From Scilla litardierei (Eukaryota > Streptophyta > Magnoliopsida > Asparagales > Asparagaceae), in the NCBI GenBank assembly GCA_030789695.1, contig CM061142.1:49231987-49295986 (forward strand): a DNA stretch of 64,000 nt. The letters run 5' to 3'. Below, one piece after another: positions 11,692-21,506 of the stretch. Under the pieces are notes generated by a model, which was given only the letters and a program-made list of their open reading frames with translations, made no database searches and was not told the origin of the DNA. How positions within the stretch are numbered: the first letter of the stretch is position 1; each line of letters begins with the position of its first letter. Made by a program: the position numbers and the translations under genes.

Positions 11692-12219
11692 ATGGATCAC
11701 TTTCATGACTGCTTGGTAGACAGTGATTCGACACATACGATCCTTCAGTATAAGTGCTATTTTCATAGCATTATACCATACAAAAGCCATGTAAATACAA
11801 TTTCAGGGCCATCGAATATAATTGAAGGTTCTGGAAATGCAACCTTGTTGCTCCCCAATGGAACAGAAATTAAACTAAAAGATGCAATATTCTCTCCGAA
11901 CTCCAAACGAAACTTACTAAGTTTCAAGGATATCCGCTTAAATGGACTCCATTTGGAAACCACAAATGTAAATGAAAAAGAATTATTGTATGTAACATCT
12001 CAAGAAAATGGAGTAAAATCTATACTTGAATGCTTTGAGAGCCTTTCATCAGGCCTCTACCATACAAAGATTCGGAGAGAGGAAGATAACTTGATGCAGC
12101 ATTTGAAGTGCCCGACAGCAGCCAAGTTTTTACTTTTGCACGACAGATTTGGCCACCCTGGATCTATGATGATGTACCACATCCTAACACAATCCCATGG
12201 GCATAACCTGATGAACTAG
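11692..12219 (+). pseudogene. Copia A protease and GAG-pre-integrase region
   Basis: This open stretch of about 175 codons carries the Copia aspartic protease site as LVDSDSTHT near residue 8; the family has DSGAT or DSGST, so the glycine is replaced by aspartate. It continues through ILPNG/NLLS-type protease sequence to the GAG-pre-integrase zinc-binding start (LLHDRFGHPG, near residue 148), which normally binds zinc with a following Cys pair. The stop at 12217-12219 cuts the integrase N-terminal domain. The same frame continues with GEFPCIPYFKGK beyond it before a frameshift near 12345. The true polyprotein ran on from gag; the local ATG is not a natural start. Confidence 0.8.
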
Positions 12220-12344
12220 AAAATTCTTCAGAATGGAGAATTCCCCTGCATCCCCTACTTCAAGGGGAAGCTAATAACAAGGCCATCACCACTAAAAGTG
12301 GATATCGAATCTCCAAGTTTCCTCGAAAGAATACATGGAGACAT

Positions 12345-12887
12345 ATGTGGACATATCTATCCCCTAGTGGGTCGTTTTGGTACTTTATGGTACTGATCGA
12401 TGCATCTTCAAAATATTCGTATGTGTGTCTACTATCAACCCGCAACTTAGCTTTTCCAAAGCTACTGGCACAAATTATAAAGTTGCGGGTGCATTTTCCA
12501 GACAACAATGTAAAGAAAATACATCTGGATAATGCTGGGGAATTTACATCCTGGTCATTTCAAGAGTACTGCCAGGCAACGAGAATAGAAATTGACCATC
12601 CAGTGTCGCATGTTCATACCCAAAATGGGTTGGCAGAGCAACTGATAAAAAGACTCCAATGGATTGCACGTCCATTGCTAATGAAATCCCAGTTACCAGT
12701 GGATGCAAGGGGACATGCAATTCTGCATGCTGCATCGTTAATAAAAATTAGATCCTCTGGAGGTCAGAGTCTCTCTCCAATGCAACTTGCATATGGAGGA
12801 CCACCGAACATTTCTCATCTGAAAATCTTCGGCTGCGCAGTCTACATCCCCATTGCACCACCACAGAGGACAAAGATGGGTCCTTAA
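12345..12887 (+). pseudogene. Copia A integrase core
   Basis: Retroviral-type integrase joins the cDNA to host DNA. The DDE core is recognisable: the first Asp in VLIDASSKYSYV (near residue 18), the second in KKIHLDNAGEF (near 62), and the Glu in HTQNGLAEQLIKRLQ (near 98), followed by the Copia-specific LAYGGPPNISHLKIFGC segment. A stop near 12885 ends the frame. Past it, IYVGMDSPSIIRYLEPQTGD-like sequence continues in another frame, as expected for the integrase C-terminal region. Confidence 0.85.
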
Positions 12888-13012
12888 CGTCACCTAGGTA
12901 TCTATGTAGGGATGGACTCACCCTCAATTATAAGATACCTAGAACCCCAAACAGGGGACGCTTTTAAGGCACATCTTGAAGACCGTGAATTTGATGAGAC
13001 TGTTTCCCCAAA

Positions 13013-13756
13013 ATGGGCCCAGAAACTGAGAAATCTGGTGCGAAGCACATCATTACGTGGGATACAAAAAGCTTGAACCACTATAATCCGATAACGAAAC
13101 AATGTGAAGATGAGATCCTGAAGATTATCTACATCCATGACACTGTCCACCGATCACCGGACTCATTTACTGACAACCAGAAGATTGTCAAATCACACAT
13201 CCCTGCTGCAAATACTCCAGCTAGGATTGACATCTCCAAGAATGGATGCAATCCACCACCAGCAGAAGTGGCTGCACCTCAATAGAAAAGAGACAGACCA
13301 CCAGGCTCCAAGGATAAAACTCCAAGAAAAATAAAAATATCGGGAGACCTTGGTATGATACCTCCACAGAGAAATGAGCGCATGTCCATACCCTCACCCC
13401 TCCTGGAATCCACTACAGGGGAACTGCCGGGAGAAACTGAAATATCATTAAATTATGTACGTACAGGGGAGGTGTTGGACAGAAAGAGTACAGTCATCAA
13501 CCATGACTTCGCATTTCACATTGCTGTTCACATCGCCGGAAGTGACGATGATCATGATCCACATTCCATTGCTGAATGCAAATGTAGAAATAATTGGCCA
13601 AAGTGGAATCAGGCAATAGAGGTCGAGCTGGACTTGCTTCAGAAATGCAAAGTCTTTGGGTTGATAGTCCAGACACCTACTGGTGTCAAACCCGTGGGTT
13701 ACAAATGGGTATTCGTAAGAAAAAGAAATGAAAATAATGAGATCGCACGCTACAAA
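13013..13756 (+). pseudogene. Copia A integrase-RT linker and RT start
   Basis: Two partly overlapping frames carry the Pro/Ser/Thr-rich linker and then, from about 13600, the beginning of Copia reverse transcriptase: WPKWNQAIEVELDLLQ, then VKPVGYKWVFVRKRN and IARYK. The conserved block following YKWVF is cut exactly at 13756 by the CACTA insertion and resumes at 18603. Confidence 0.8.
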
Positions 13757-14270
13757 CACTACAAAAAAAGCGTTTCTAGTGTCCAATAATTTCGACACTA
13801 AAAGGGTAAAAAACCGACACTATAGGGTTCTAGTGTCGGTTTTTTCTAGTGACGGACCGTCACCTAAAGGGGCGTCTCTAGAAGTGAAACCGGGTTTTAG
13901 TGTCGACATTGAGACCGACACAACAACATAGGTTTTATGACAGATTAAGTCGACATTAGAGTAACATTCTAGTGACGGATAATGTCGACACTAGAGTACT
14001 ATTCTAGTGTCGAAATAAGTCGACACTATAGTACTGTTTTAGTGGCGGAATAAGTCGACACTAGAGTTAGGTTCTAGTGACGGAACAAGTCGACACTAGA
14101 GTAAGGTTCTAGTGACGTAACAAGTAGACACTAGAACAAGTATTCTTGTGTGGGAATAAATCGACACTAGAGCATATGTCATCTAGTGTCCACAAAAACC
14201 GACACAAAAAAATAGATGAGATAACTGATTATTGACACTAGTTCCTAGCTTGTCGACACAAAAAACCTGT
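13757..14270. repeat. CACTA left TIR and subterminal repeats
   Basis: After the terminal CACTACAAAAAAAGCG, units of roughly 40-50 bp recur in the form TTCTAGTGNCGGAAYAAGTCGACACTAGAGTA. Each unit begins and ends with inverted copies of AGTGTCG/CGACACT. CACTA transposase DNA-binding proteins are known to recognise short subterminal repeats of this type. Confidence 0.85.
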
Positions 14271-14581
14271 TTACGCAAAAGCTAAATTCCAAAGCTAAGC
14301 AATTTCAAATTCATATATTTTTCAAATCCATGTTCATAAATAAAAATGAAACAATAAAATGGATAAATGAAAGTAGAGAGTATTCCTTACATGCATTATG
14401 CAAACCTTCTCTTAATCAAAATAGTTCCAACATTAATTTTCAAAAAAAAATACAAGCATTCACCAAAAAGTATCTTCTTTCCCTTGTATTCACCAAAAAT
14501 TATCTTCAACCTTTAATGTATCATCTCTCATTGCCCTTATATCACCAAAAAGTATCTTCAAGTTCTCTGGAGCATCCTCTT

Positions 14582-14642
14582 GTTAAGCATATGTTGCCAC
14601 CGCATGCAGTTCATCCAGCATTTTAGACAAGCAATCATAATC
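14582..14642 (-). pseudogene. CACTA transposase remnant, exon 3
   Basis: After an acceptor CATCAG (14648-14643) the frame reads DYDCLSKMLDELHAVATYA and then a stop. It is in phase with exon 2 through a short 59-nt intron (14643-14701). Assignment rests on phase continuity and splice signals more than on similarity. Confidence 0.45.
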
Positions 14643-14701
14643 CTGATGATATGCATATAAGAGAAATAGACAACTAAAGTTAAAAATATTTCTTGATATA
14701 C

Positions 14702-14803
14702 AATCAACTCCTTCGCTTTTGGATCAGATGCCACATTATTGGAGCGTGAATGCAAATGGATGAACATATCTCCATCTGATGGTGCCACGCCATTTGTCTT
14801 AGT
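14702..14803 (-). pseudogene. CACTA transposase remnant, exon 2 (Ptta/En/Spm family)
   Basis: A 34-codon exon is bounded by GAATAG (acceptor) and GTATAT (donor). It contains VAPSDGDMFIHLHSRS followed by DPKAKELI, which fits the conserved PS-x-x-D-MFI-x-TH block of the plant Ptta/En/Spm transposase family (Pfam Transposase_24). These proteins accompany the catalytic transposase in CACTA elements and bind subterminal repeats. Confidence 0.65.
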
Positions 14804-14882
14804 CTATTCACAAAAAAACATAATAATTATTTCCATATGAAATGAAGTTAGAAATAAATGTAGTATATGCTTAATTAGATAC

Positions 14883-14975
14883 CAGATCGTAGCGGTAGCA
14901 AGCTGCACTTTTAGTCCCTCCAATGTTTTTGATTTCTTGTTTACTTCGATTTATGGCATTTTTTTCCGATATAAC
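14883..14975 (-). pseudogene. CACTA transposase remnant, exon 1 (Ptta/En/Spm family)
   Basis: A 31-codon exon has acceptor GTGTAG and donor GTATCT. It reads SEKNAINRSKQEIKNIGG followed by TKSAACYRYDL. This matches the family's hallmark KNKENRxKQ...HTxGTKSFA block in spacing and in most key residues (N, R, K, G-T-K-S). It joins exon 2 in phase 0 across a 79-nt intron. Confidence 0.7.
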
Positions 14976-15891
14976 CTACACAATTCCACAATATATATAC
15001 AATAGTAAGCTACCTACCTCAACATGCAATTTTGGAAAATAAATGTTGTTTTCCCTATCTATCTACCTCTATTGCTTTTAAGTGTTGGTATCATCTATAT
15101 CTACCTCTGTTTTTAAATTTGAGGGGTAAATAATCAAATTTAATAGCAATACATAGTGAATAACAAAACGAATCCTTTACGGACAAAGACCTTAATGGAC
15201 ATCATTTCTTGCAAGCAAACTAGAAGGCTAAGGTCTGCCCAACACAAGGGTTATTTATATCTAAAATCTGGATTTCAACAAAAATAATCTACAAATACTT
15301 GCACTTACCTCATTTTAAATTTATCTGAGTTGATCCACCTAATCTTCAACAAATTGTCGGTGTCTAAAATAGTGATCCAAGACACTTACCTCTACTTTAT
15401 GTATTCATGTAATTATAATCCCACAACTCGTAAAAAGCCATTTGTTACTATGTTAGATTGAAGATGATTCTCACTAAATAATCCAAGGAAACAACTCCAT
15501 CTTTTGTTAATTTCATTGTCTGTTACTATAGACTATGTCCTCACTTTTAATGCAAAAAATGTTGAGATATTTAATAAACGTCTGAAGCAAGGTGGTGTTG
15601 GAAATGCACATAGGTCTAATAGTAACATAATACCTATATTTCAGTAAGTGTATCATGTACATGGAAAACCTCATAATTTTATCATGGTTTGTATATTTCA
15701 GGCACAAGACCTACTACAGACAAAAGAAAAATGAAAGAAAAAAGAAAAATATAAATCAAACGTCGAAGATCAAGCTGTTCGGGCAAGCTTAAAATTTCGC
15801 AATCACACGCCAGTATAATTATTGTATTTTTTATGATATACAATGTCAACATCTATAAGTCGATGGTACCATTAGGGAAAAGTTTCCATAC
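14976..15891. other. CACTA interior without recognised exons
   Basis: AT-rich non-coding sequence between the transposase remnant and the captured WD40 exons. I searched the minus strand for the next PRL1 exon (VTGSHDTTIKFWDLR) and did not find it, so the captured fragment ends with the exon at 15892-15976. Confidence 0.5.
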
Positions 15892-15976
15892 CGTGGGTCG
15901 AGCAAAAACTGAACAAACTGTTTTATCATGTCCAGATAAAGCAAAAAACCATTGCTTCCCTGCGAATATCCCAGAC
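15892..15976 (-). pseudogene. Captured PRL1-like WD40 exon D, frameshifted
   Basis: An 85-nt exon with acceptor TTTTTAG and donor GTATGG. It starts VWDIR and ends ALSGHDKTVCSVFARPT, aligning with PRL1's VWDIRTKMQIF-ALSGHDNTVCSVFTRPT. One extra T in a T6 run (15939-15944 region) shifts the frame in the middle. Phase at the 5' side matches exon C. PRL1 is a WD40 subunit of the spliceosome-associated NineTeen complex in plants. Confidence 0.8.
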
Positions 15977-16114
15977 CTAAAAAAGAAGACAACAAGACAA
16001 CCTCGGCATTTATATCACGGTCACAATGCAATCATACTACATTTTCCAACTACCATGAGGGTTCAAAAATTAATTAGGACACCTCTGTACTACTAAGAAG
16101 AAGAAAATACATAC

Positions 16115-16216
16115 CCGACATACAGAATCTCCACCTCCAGTTAATAAAATGTCTATTGTTGGATGCAGAGTTAAGCAATAGACACCACTGAGATGTCCGT
16201 GATATGACCAGATAAC
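16115..16216 (-). pseudogene. Captured PRL1-like WD40 exon C
   Basis: A 34-codon exon, open throughout, acceptor TTTTTAG and donor GTATGT. It contains [17 protein letters not shown] and [12 protein letters not shown], nearly identical to the corresponding WD repeat of plant PRL1 ([28 protein letters not shown]). Introns of 138 nt and 89 nt flank it, so genomic DNA and not a processed transcript was captured. Confidence 0.88.
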
Positions 16217-16305
16217 CTAAAAAATAAATTAAAGAGTCAATTTAAGCTTTCCAGCAGTCGACAAAAAACTATACAAGCTATGAAACATATCCAACAATGA
16301 CTTAC

Positions 16306-16391
16306 CTTATTATATTCAAGGTCCCAGCATTTAACTTGTTTCTCATCACCCGCAGAAAACATATAAGTATGACGTTGGCTCACAGCCAGAC
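16306..16391 (-). pseudogene. Captured PRL1-like WD40 exon B
   Basis: An 86-nt exon, acceptor TGTCCAG and donor GTAAGT. It reads [18 protein letters not shown] and [10 protein letters not shown], matching PRL1's [28 protein letters not shown] over its whole length with a few changes. A split glycine codon joins it in correct phase to exon A. Confidence 0.88.
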
Positions 16392-16506
16392 CTGGACACA
16401 ATAACGTATTCACATTATTGTCTCCAAAAATGCACCAAGATAATCCACTAAAGAAATTCCAACATGCACTAGTATTAAGTTGTCATTTACAGTATAAGAA
16501 GCTAAC

Positions 16507-16570
16507 CTCTTATTTGTTCAATATGTCTAGTTAATGTGAGCTTTAATTTCCCAGATGCAACATCCCATAT
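16507..16570 (-). pseudogene. Captured PRL1-like WD40 exon A
   Basis: A 64-nt exon, acceptor ATCGAAG after a T-rich tract and donor GTTAGC. It encodes IWDVASGKLKLTLTRHIEQIRG, the counterpart of PRL1's IWDVATGVLKLTLTGHIEQVRG. The reading frame is open. Confidence 0.85.
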
Positions 16571-17027
16571 CTTCGATAAGGAAAAAAACAAAAAGCAAGT
16601 TCAGATAACAGAATTAGGACATGATAAAAAATTCTCATCTTTTCATGAAAAAAGATGGAAAACAAAAGGGAAGAGCATTAGGCATATCAGCGTTGCAGCA
16701 TTAAAGAACAAACATGGCATAAAAATGACCCTGTAAACGGTATTCACAAATACCCATAATTCCATACTTTTCATCAAACTATCTATAAAATTCTAACATG
16801 TTTTGTCTGCCCTTTAAACAGCAGATGCTAGTCAGAGGATGACTGAAAAATATGTCTGCTTTTGCCCGACAAGTAAAAGAGTTGCGTGTTCTGAGAATTT
16901 TACAACGTGGATACTAGGGGGAAAGGTACATATCAAAGGAAACCACAGGATAATTTACATTGATGGTCATTAACATAACTGTCTGTGTGCAAAGAACTAT
17001 ATCAATGTTGTAGATTATGTATAGGTG

Positions 17028-17095
17028 CTTTTGCCACCAGAGTAAGAATTCACCGTGCTTCCTGGATCTGTCACTGAATAAGGTGACCATCAACT
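17028..17095 (-). pseudogene. Possible further PRL1-like exon, strongly decayed
   Basis: On the minus strand a GHL...DPG...TLVAKAPI pattern, requiring frameshifts, is in the right place to be the preceding WD repeat of PRL1 (GHLGWVRSVAFDP...TGSADRTIK). The similarity is weak and could be chance. Confidence 0.3.
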
Positions 17096-17796
17096 ACATT
17101 GGGATGTTGCAAGCAGTGTAAAGCAAACTGCTTTCTTTTTAAAATGTTTGCATCAAAAAGTTTTCAAAACCATTAACAAAACAATTAACTACCAATTTTT
17201 TGGAGCTCAGTCATTTAAGTATACACAACCTAAAAATAGTTCTTTTTCCTTTTTTTATAGGTGTGCTCAGTGGTAAATCGATAATCAAATAAAAAATGCC
17301 TCTGCTTTTAGAGAATATCATTACATTCACAAACAACAGTAATCAACTTGTCACAGCAAAAAAAAGTTCGGAAACTATAATTGAGTGATCACTTAAAAAC
17401 ACCCTTTCAATGAACCAATATCCTATGTTTCACAAGCCAACACATCATTTAACACCATTTCATTTGTTTCCCTCTGCTCTAGATAATCAAAGAAATACTT
17501 CACACAGGCATTTTGTCAAACAGTTTGAGAGCAATCCTAAACTCTATCACAAAACCCAATTCTAATTAGAAAACCCATCACAAGTTTGACAGTAGCTACA
17601 AATTAAAGACTGATATTAGATAGATCTAAACTCATCCTAGTCTCATGCAGGAACCCAAATGGGAAGCTAAAATCTCAAGCCCAAGATGCAATTTCGACCA
17701 CCAAATTAGAGCAATAGCATCGAGAAATGAAAACCCCATGGATTAATTTCGAAAAAAAGCTAAGAATATTTAGACTTAAGAAATAAAAATACTCAC

Positions 17797-18190
17797 TCTC
17801 GGGCTTGCTGATGATCATGGCAACAGTCTTGGTGGCCGCAGAAAGGACGGCGGAGGTGTCGATTCCCTCAAGGTTGACAATGGTGGAGAGATTCTAGTGT
17901 TTCTGAAACTCGAGGAACGGAGCTTGGAAGGGGCCGAAGTGTTGCTCGAGAGACGCGGAGCGAGAGGCGAGTGAAAGATGACCTCCGATGGCGAGGGAAA
18001 GATTATCAGGTACTACGTTTTAGGGTTTTCGATGGCTCTACATTAAAGATCGACTTTGTTTGAACTTGGACTTGGAGCTTGACTGCTCTCCTTTTAGGGT
18101 TTACGATGACGATCGGCGAGTTAGGGCTTTTGATTGAGCGAGAGGCGAGAGATTCTAGGCAAGTGACTTCCACTGCACGTGTACATGTAT
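17797..18190 (-). pseudogene. GC-richer first-exon-like segment in the CACTA, origin unknown
   Basis: This segment is clearly more GC-rich than the AT-rich CACTA interior. On the minus strand it ends at a good donor (GTGAGT, 17796-17791). One frame reads LEGIDTSAVLSAATKTVAM and IISKPE just before it. It looks like the 5' UTR and first coding exon of a gene, either the element's own or another captured gene. I could not name it, and it does not match the PRL1 N-terminus. Confidence 0.45.
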
Positions 18191-18224
18191 AGTTTAATTT
18201 TTAATTTTATATATCAGTAAAAAG

Positions 18225-18599
18225 TATACGTTCTAGTGTCGACCAACAAGGTTGACCCCAGAAAGTATACGTTTTAGTGTCGACCAACAAGGCTGACCAT
18301 AGAAAGTATACGTTCTAGTGTCGACCACCAAGGTCGACCCTAGAAAGTATGCATTTTAGTGTCGACATCTGCAGTCGACACAAGAAAATCACCTACTAGT
18401 GTCGAAAATTTATCATCTTGTGTCGACAACTTAAGATCGACACAAGATATGAGCTCTAGTGTCAGCATATATGTAGGAATCCAAAAAATGGCTTTTCTAA
18501 TGTCGACTTTCTTCTACCGACACTAAAAGTTTACTTTTAGTGTCAGCAAATTCAAGTCGACACTAAGTTTGGTCACAAGAAACTCACTTTTTTGTAGTG
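18225..18599. repeat. CACTA right subterminal repeats and TIR
   Basis: Four tandem units of about 42-44 bp (18231 to about 18370) carry TCTAGTGTCGACCANCAAGG and AGAAAGTATACG, followed by more AGTGTCGAC/GTCGACACTA motifs and the terminal TTTTTTGTAGTG. The motif core is the same as at the left end. Confidence 0.85.
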
Positions 18600-18602
18600 A
18601 AA

Positions 18603-19509
18603 GTAAGGCTTGTAGCGCAAGGATTTTCCCAAAGACCAGGTATTGACTATGACGAAACATACTCCCCGGTCATGGATGCGATCACTTTTCGATTCCTGAT
18701 AAGCTTAGCAGCAAAAGAAGGTTTAGATATGCAGCTAAGGGATGTTGTGACTGCATATCTATACGGTAATCTCGACAAGGAGATATACATGAAACTTCCT
18801 GATGGCTTTTCTATGCCTGCTGAATTAAAAGATAGACCTCGGGGCGTCTACTCTGTTAAGCTCCAAAGATCATTGTATGGTATTAAACAATCAGGACGGA
18901 TGTGGTATAACAGACTAAGTGAATTCCTTGTACAACAACGATAAAACAATAATGAAGTCAGCCATTTCATCTTCATAAGAGCAAAAGGGAAACGATTCGT
19001 CATAATAGCAGTCTAAGTAGACGATCTGAATCTCATTGGATCTCCTGAAGAGATCGATGAGATATCTGTAAGCCTGACAAAAGAATTCGAAATGAAAGAC
19101 CTAGGCAAAACGAAATTCTGCCTTGGCTTACAGATTGAACATCTAAAAGACGGAATCCTATTACACCAGACCACATATACGAAGAAAATGTTACAAAGAT
19201 TTCATATGGACCAATGTCATCCACTTAGTACACCTATGGTGGTACAATCTTTGGATGAACATAAAGACCCCTTCCGGCCGCTGGAAGAGGGGGATGATAT
19301 ACTTGGTCCAGAAGTCCCTTACCTGGGTGCTATTGGAGCACTTCTATATTTGGCCAACTGCACGTGTCCTGATATAGCGTTCGCAGTAAATTTACTAGCC
19401 AGATACAGTGCAACACCTACGCATCACCACTGGACCGGGGTAAAGCACCTTCTGTGTTACCTCCAAGGGTCTACAGACTTAGGGCTCTTTTACAAAAATG
19501 GATTCATAA
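18603..19509 (+). pseudogene. Copia A reverse transcriptase, 3' part
   Basis: Resumes the RT cut at 13756. It shows VRLVAQGFSQRPGIDYDETY, SLAAKEGLDMQLRDVVTAYL, and YSVKLQRSLYGIKQSGRMWY, then two in-frame stops. One stop replaces the tyrosine of the catalytic YVDD box (TAA at 19014-19016 before VDDLNLIGSP), so the enzyme is dead. The open stretch from 19092 continues with EFEMKDLGKTKFCLGLQIE and PDIAFAVNLLARYSATPTHH of the RT connection region. RNase H is absent: at about 19505 the sequence changes to minus-strand Athila. Confidence 0.88.
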
Positions 19510-19524
19510 AAGGGATCCATAAAA

Positions 19525-20014
19525 TGTTACCTCTAAGCACCTCCTTCAGGAACTTGGCATATGAGGGTATCTCAGTCAAGGCATCCATAAAAGGGATGTT
19601 GATCTCCACTTCCTTCAATAACTATATGAACTTGGAATACTTTTCCACCATCTTGGCCTTCGCCAGTCTGCTTGGGAATGGGACTGAGGCAGGGTGAGCC
19701 TTTTCCTTCTCAGTTGGCTTCGCCTTTTCTTTAATTGTCTCCTTCTCCATCGGAGAGCTATCCTTCTCGACATCCACAAGTGGCTCCCAAGCCTTATCAT
19801 CGCCACCATTAGCAGCTACTAGTTGCTCACCTATCACCCCATTTGGTATTGGAGTGACAGGAATAATCACCGGAGGCTCTGGGTCCTTCGTTGATAGGCC
19901 ACTCCAGGTGTTGATGGCGCACACGCTCTCCCTAGGATCCTTCTCTGGTTGAGCGGGAAGCATGCCTTGAGCCTTTGAAAGTTGTCTCAGTTGCTCTTTC
20001 AGTGGTTCCACCAT
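19525..20014 (-). pseudogene. Athila gag-protease linker, truncated
   Basis: From 20014 on the minus strand: MVEPLKEQLRQLSKAQ, a Lys/Glu-rich linker (KETIKEKAKPTEKEKAHP) and PFPSRLAKAKMVEKYSKFI. After a frameshift near 19625, EVEINIPFMDALTEIPSYAK and FLKEVL follow. This is the segment that precedes the protease in Athila elements; the protease itself is lost at the junction with Copia A. Confidence 0.7.
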
Positions 20015-20136
20015 GGTAGAAAGCTCCTTAGTGTGAGCTACATTGTCACGATTAAGCTTTGTCTGTTCCTATATAAACTTCTATATAGTGGATCCCAAAG
20101 AGGATTCTGCTGAAGTGGTGGCAGTGGAGGTAGCAG

Positions 20137-20454
20137 CTACTGACGCTGCTGATATCCTGGTGTTTTGTAAGGGACAAACGGCCTTTGTCTACCTTGCTGT
20201 TGTTGCTGCTGAGCTCTGCTACTATTCCTGTACTGAAAACCGGGATGATTTCTCCAAGCTTGGTTCCCATATGCACCCCTATTGTCTCCTCTATCATCGG
20301 AGGTGTAATTAGCCTCCTCGGTTGGTGCTGGAGGCATGTGGTAGGAGCAATTTCTGCCATGGAACCCTTGCTCGACACACTTCTCACAAGTGGCAAATGC
20401 TGTGGCGGGGGGTGAACTAGGCCTAGCATCGAGTCTGTGCTCCATCTGGGTCAT
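20137..20454 (-). pseudogene. Athila gag zinc finger and Gln-rich segment
   Basis: A minus-strand frame with CEKCVEQGFHGRNC (a CCHC knuckle variant, CX2CX5HX3C), then GNQAWRNHPGFQYRN and a run of glutamines (AQQQQQQGRQ). WRNHPGFQY is a standard Athila Gag C-terminal motif. Confidence 0.7.
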
Positions 20455-20568
20455 CTACTGAGTGAGAGAGTCGAGACGACCATCAAAGTTCGCCGCCTTG
20501 CTGACTTCAAATCTGCCTCCTCCTGATGCCTTGGCAATAATCAAGGTAGACATGTCGTCTCCCCAATT

Positions 20569-21242
20569 CTAGTTATTGGCTGTCATATCCTCCAGAATTT
20601 TCAAGGCATCAGCCGGTTCCTTTCCTGCGATAGCACCATTCGCCGTGGCATCGACGATCATTTTAGTGTCCGAACGCATCCCATTGTAGAAGGCCAAGAC
20701 CAAGTCCCATGTCAGGATGCGATGGTTCGAGCTGATGTTGGAGGTCCTTGAAGCACTTCCAAGCTTCAAACAGCGTCTCATGTCCTCCTTGTTTAAAGTT
20801 TGTAATCTGATTCCGCAGACGGATCATCTTCGAAAGAGGGAAGTACTTGGTGACAAAACATTCTGCCAGCTGTTCCCAAGTCATAAACATGTTGGATCCT
20901 TGGGACTTCAGCCAATAATGGGCCTTCTCCTTCAAAGTGAAGGGGAAGAACCGCAGCCTGATTGCATCGTCACTGATCCCTTGCATCTGAAATGTGGCAC
21001 ACTTCACCAAGAATGTCTCACTATGATGACTAGGGTTCTCGTGCAGGAACCTGTGAAAGCAATCTTACCGCACCAACAAGATAAGTCACGTCTTCAATTC
21101 GAAGTTTTCTTCGTGGATGGACGGTACGGCCACAGAAGAAGACGAGATGGTGATGGGCCTCATGTAGTCTCGGATCAACATCGAATTTGGAGGTGGAGGA
21201 AGGGGGTCCTTCAAAATTCTTAGTCATTGATTCACGTTCCAT
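20569..21242 (-). pseudogene. Athila gag core, broken
   Basis: The Retrotrans_gag domain is recognisable in frames 21010-20663 and 20781-20569: MQGISDDAIRLRFFPFTLKE, KAHYWLKSQ, FVTKYFPLSKMIRLRNQI, LFEAWKCFKDL, and then, after a frameshift, LVLAFYNGMRSDTKMIVDA. The more N-terminal DPRLHEAHHH segment lies at 21030-21242. Two or more frameshifts are present. Confidence 0.75.
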
Positions 21243-21474
21243 CCTTTCTGCTACGAGTCACCGCGAGGTTCCCTCTATCTTAGGATCCAAGGGTAAGAGA
21301 TTCTTTGCTTCTTGCAAACATGTTATCATGCAAACCAGAAGAACTCGAGACAACTGTAGAAATCGTCAGCAAAAAGAGAAAAATAGTAACAAGAAAACAA
21401 AATAAAATAAAAAGAGCGGTGGGAGATAAAGTGTATGGTGTAACCAGCACTCTTTAACCCAAAACTAAAACAAA

Positions 21475-21506
21475 CCGTTGCCTTCCCGGTAATGGCAGCA
21501 TTAACT
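21475..21506 (-). other. Primer-binding site of Athila remnant 1
   Basis: In minus sense the LTR end is followed by GCTGCCATTACCGGGAAGGC, a mutated form of the GGCGCCGTTGCCGGGGA primer site typical of Athila/Tat elements. Confidence 0.65.

Larger units (their letters stand above)
13757..18599 (-). mobile_element. CACTA (En/Spm) DNA transposon carrying captured gene fragments
   Basis: Terminal inverted repeats begin CACTACAAAAAA at both ends (13757 and, on the minus strand, 18599), with a 3-bp TSD AAA (13754-13756 and 18600-18602). Both subterminal regions are packed with AGTGTCGAC-type motifs. The interior contains a remnant of the plant Ptta/En/Spm transposase family and four to five exons of a PRL1-like WD40 gene, all on the minus strand. 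The full TNPD-type transposase needed for mobility is missing, so this is a non-autonomous element of the Pack-CACTA kind. It lies in Copia A's reverse transcriptase, and the host frame reads straight across one TSD copy. Confidence 0.93.
1266..19509 (+). mobile_element. Copia retrotransposon A (short-LTR, Ale/Retrofit-like), disrupted
   Basis: Order on the plus strand: 146-bp 5' LTR, primer site, long leader with a GC-rich repeat block, gag, protease, integrase, reverse transcriptase. Two later insertions split it: an LTR element in gag's 3' flank (4090-11564) and a CACTA element in the reverse transcriptase (13757-18599). The right end is lost: sequence recognisable as Copia stops near 19505 and runs straight into minus-strand Athila sequence. 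Several stops and frameshifts make it inactive. A second copy of the same family lies at 56326-60788 and supplies the 3' LTR that this copy lacks. Lineage is inferred from the short LTR and primer site, not from a phylogeny. Confidence 0.85.
19510..21506 (-). mobile_element. Athila-type Gypsy remnant 1, internal part
   Basis: On the minus strand, from the LTR at 21507 leftwards: primer site, gag, CCHC zinc finger, and a linker leading to the protease region, truncated at 19510 by the junction with Copia A. Its 5' LTR (21507 onwards) is split by a later insertion and resumes at 46919. Stops and frameshifts are frequent. Confidence 0.75.
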
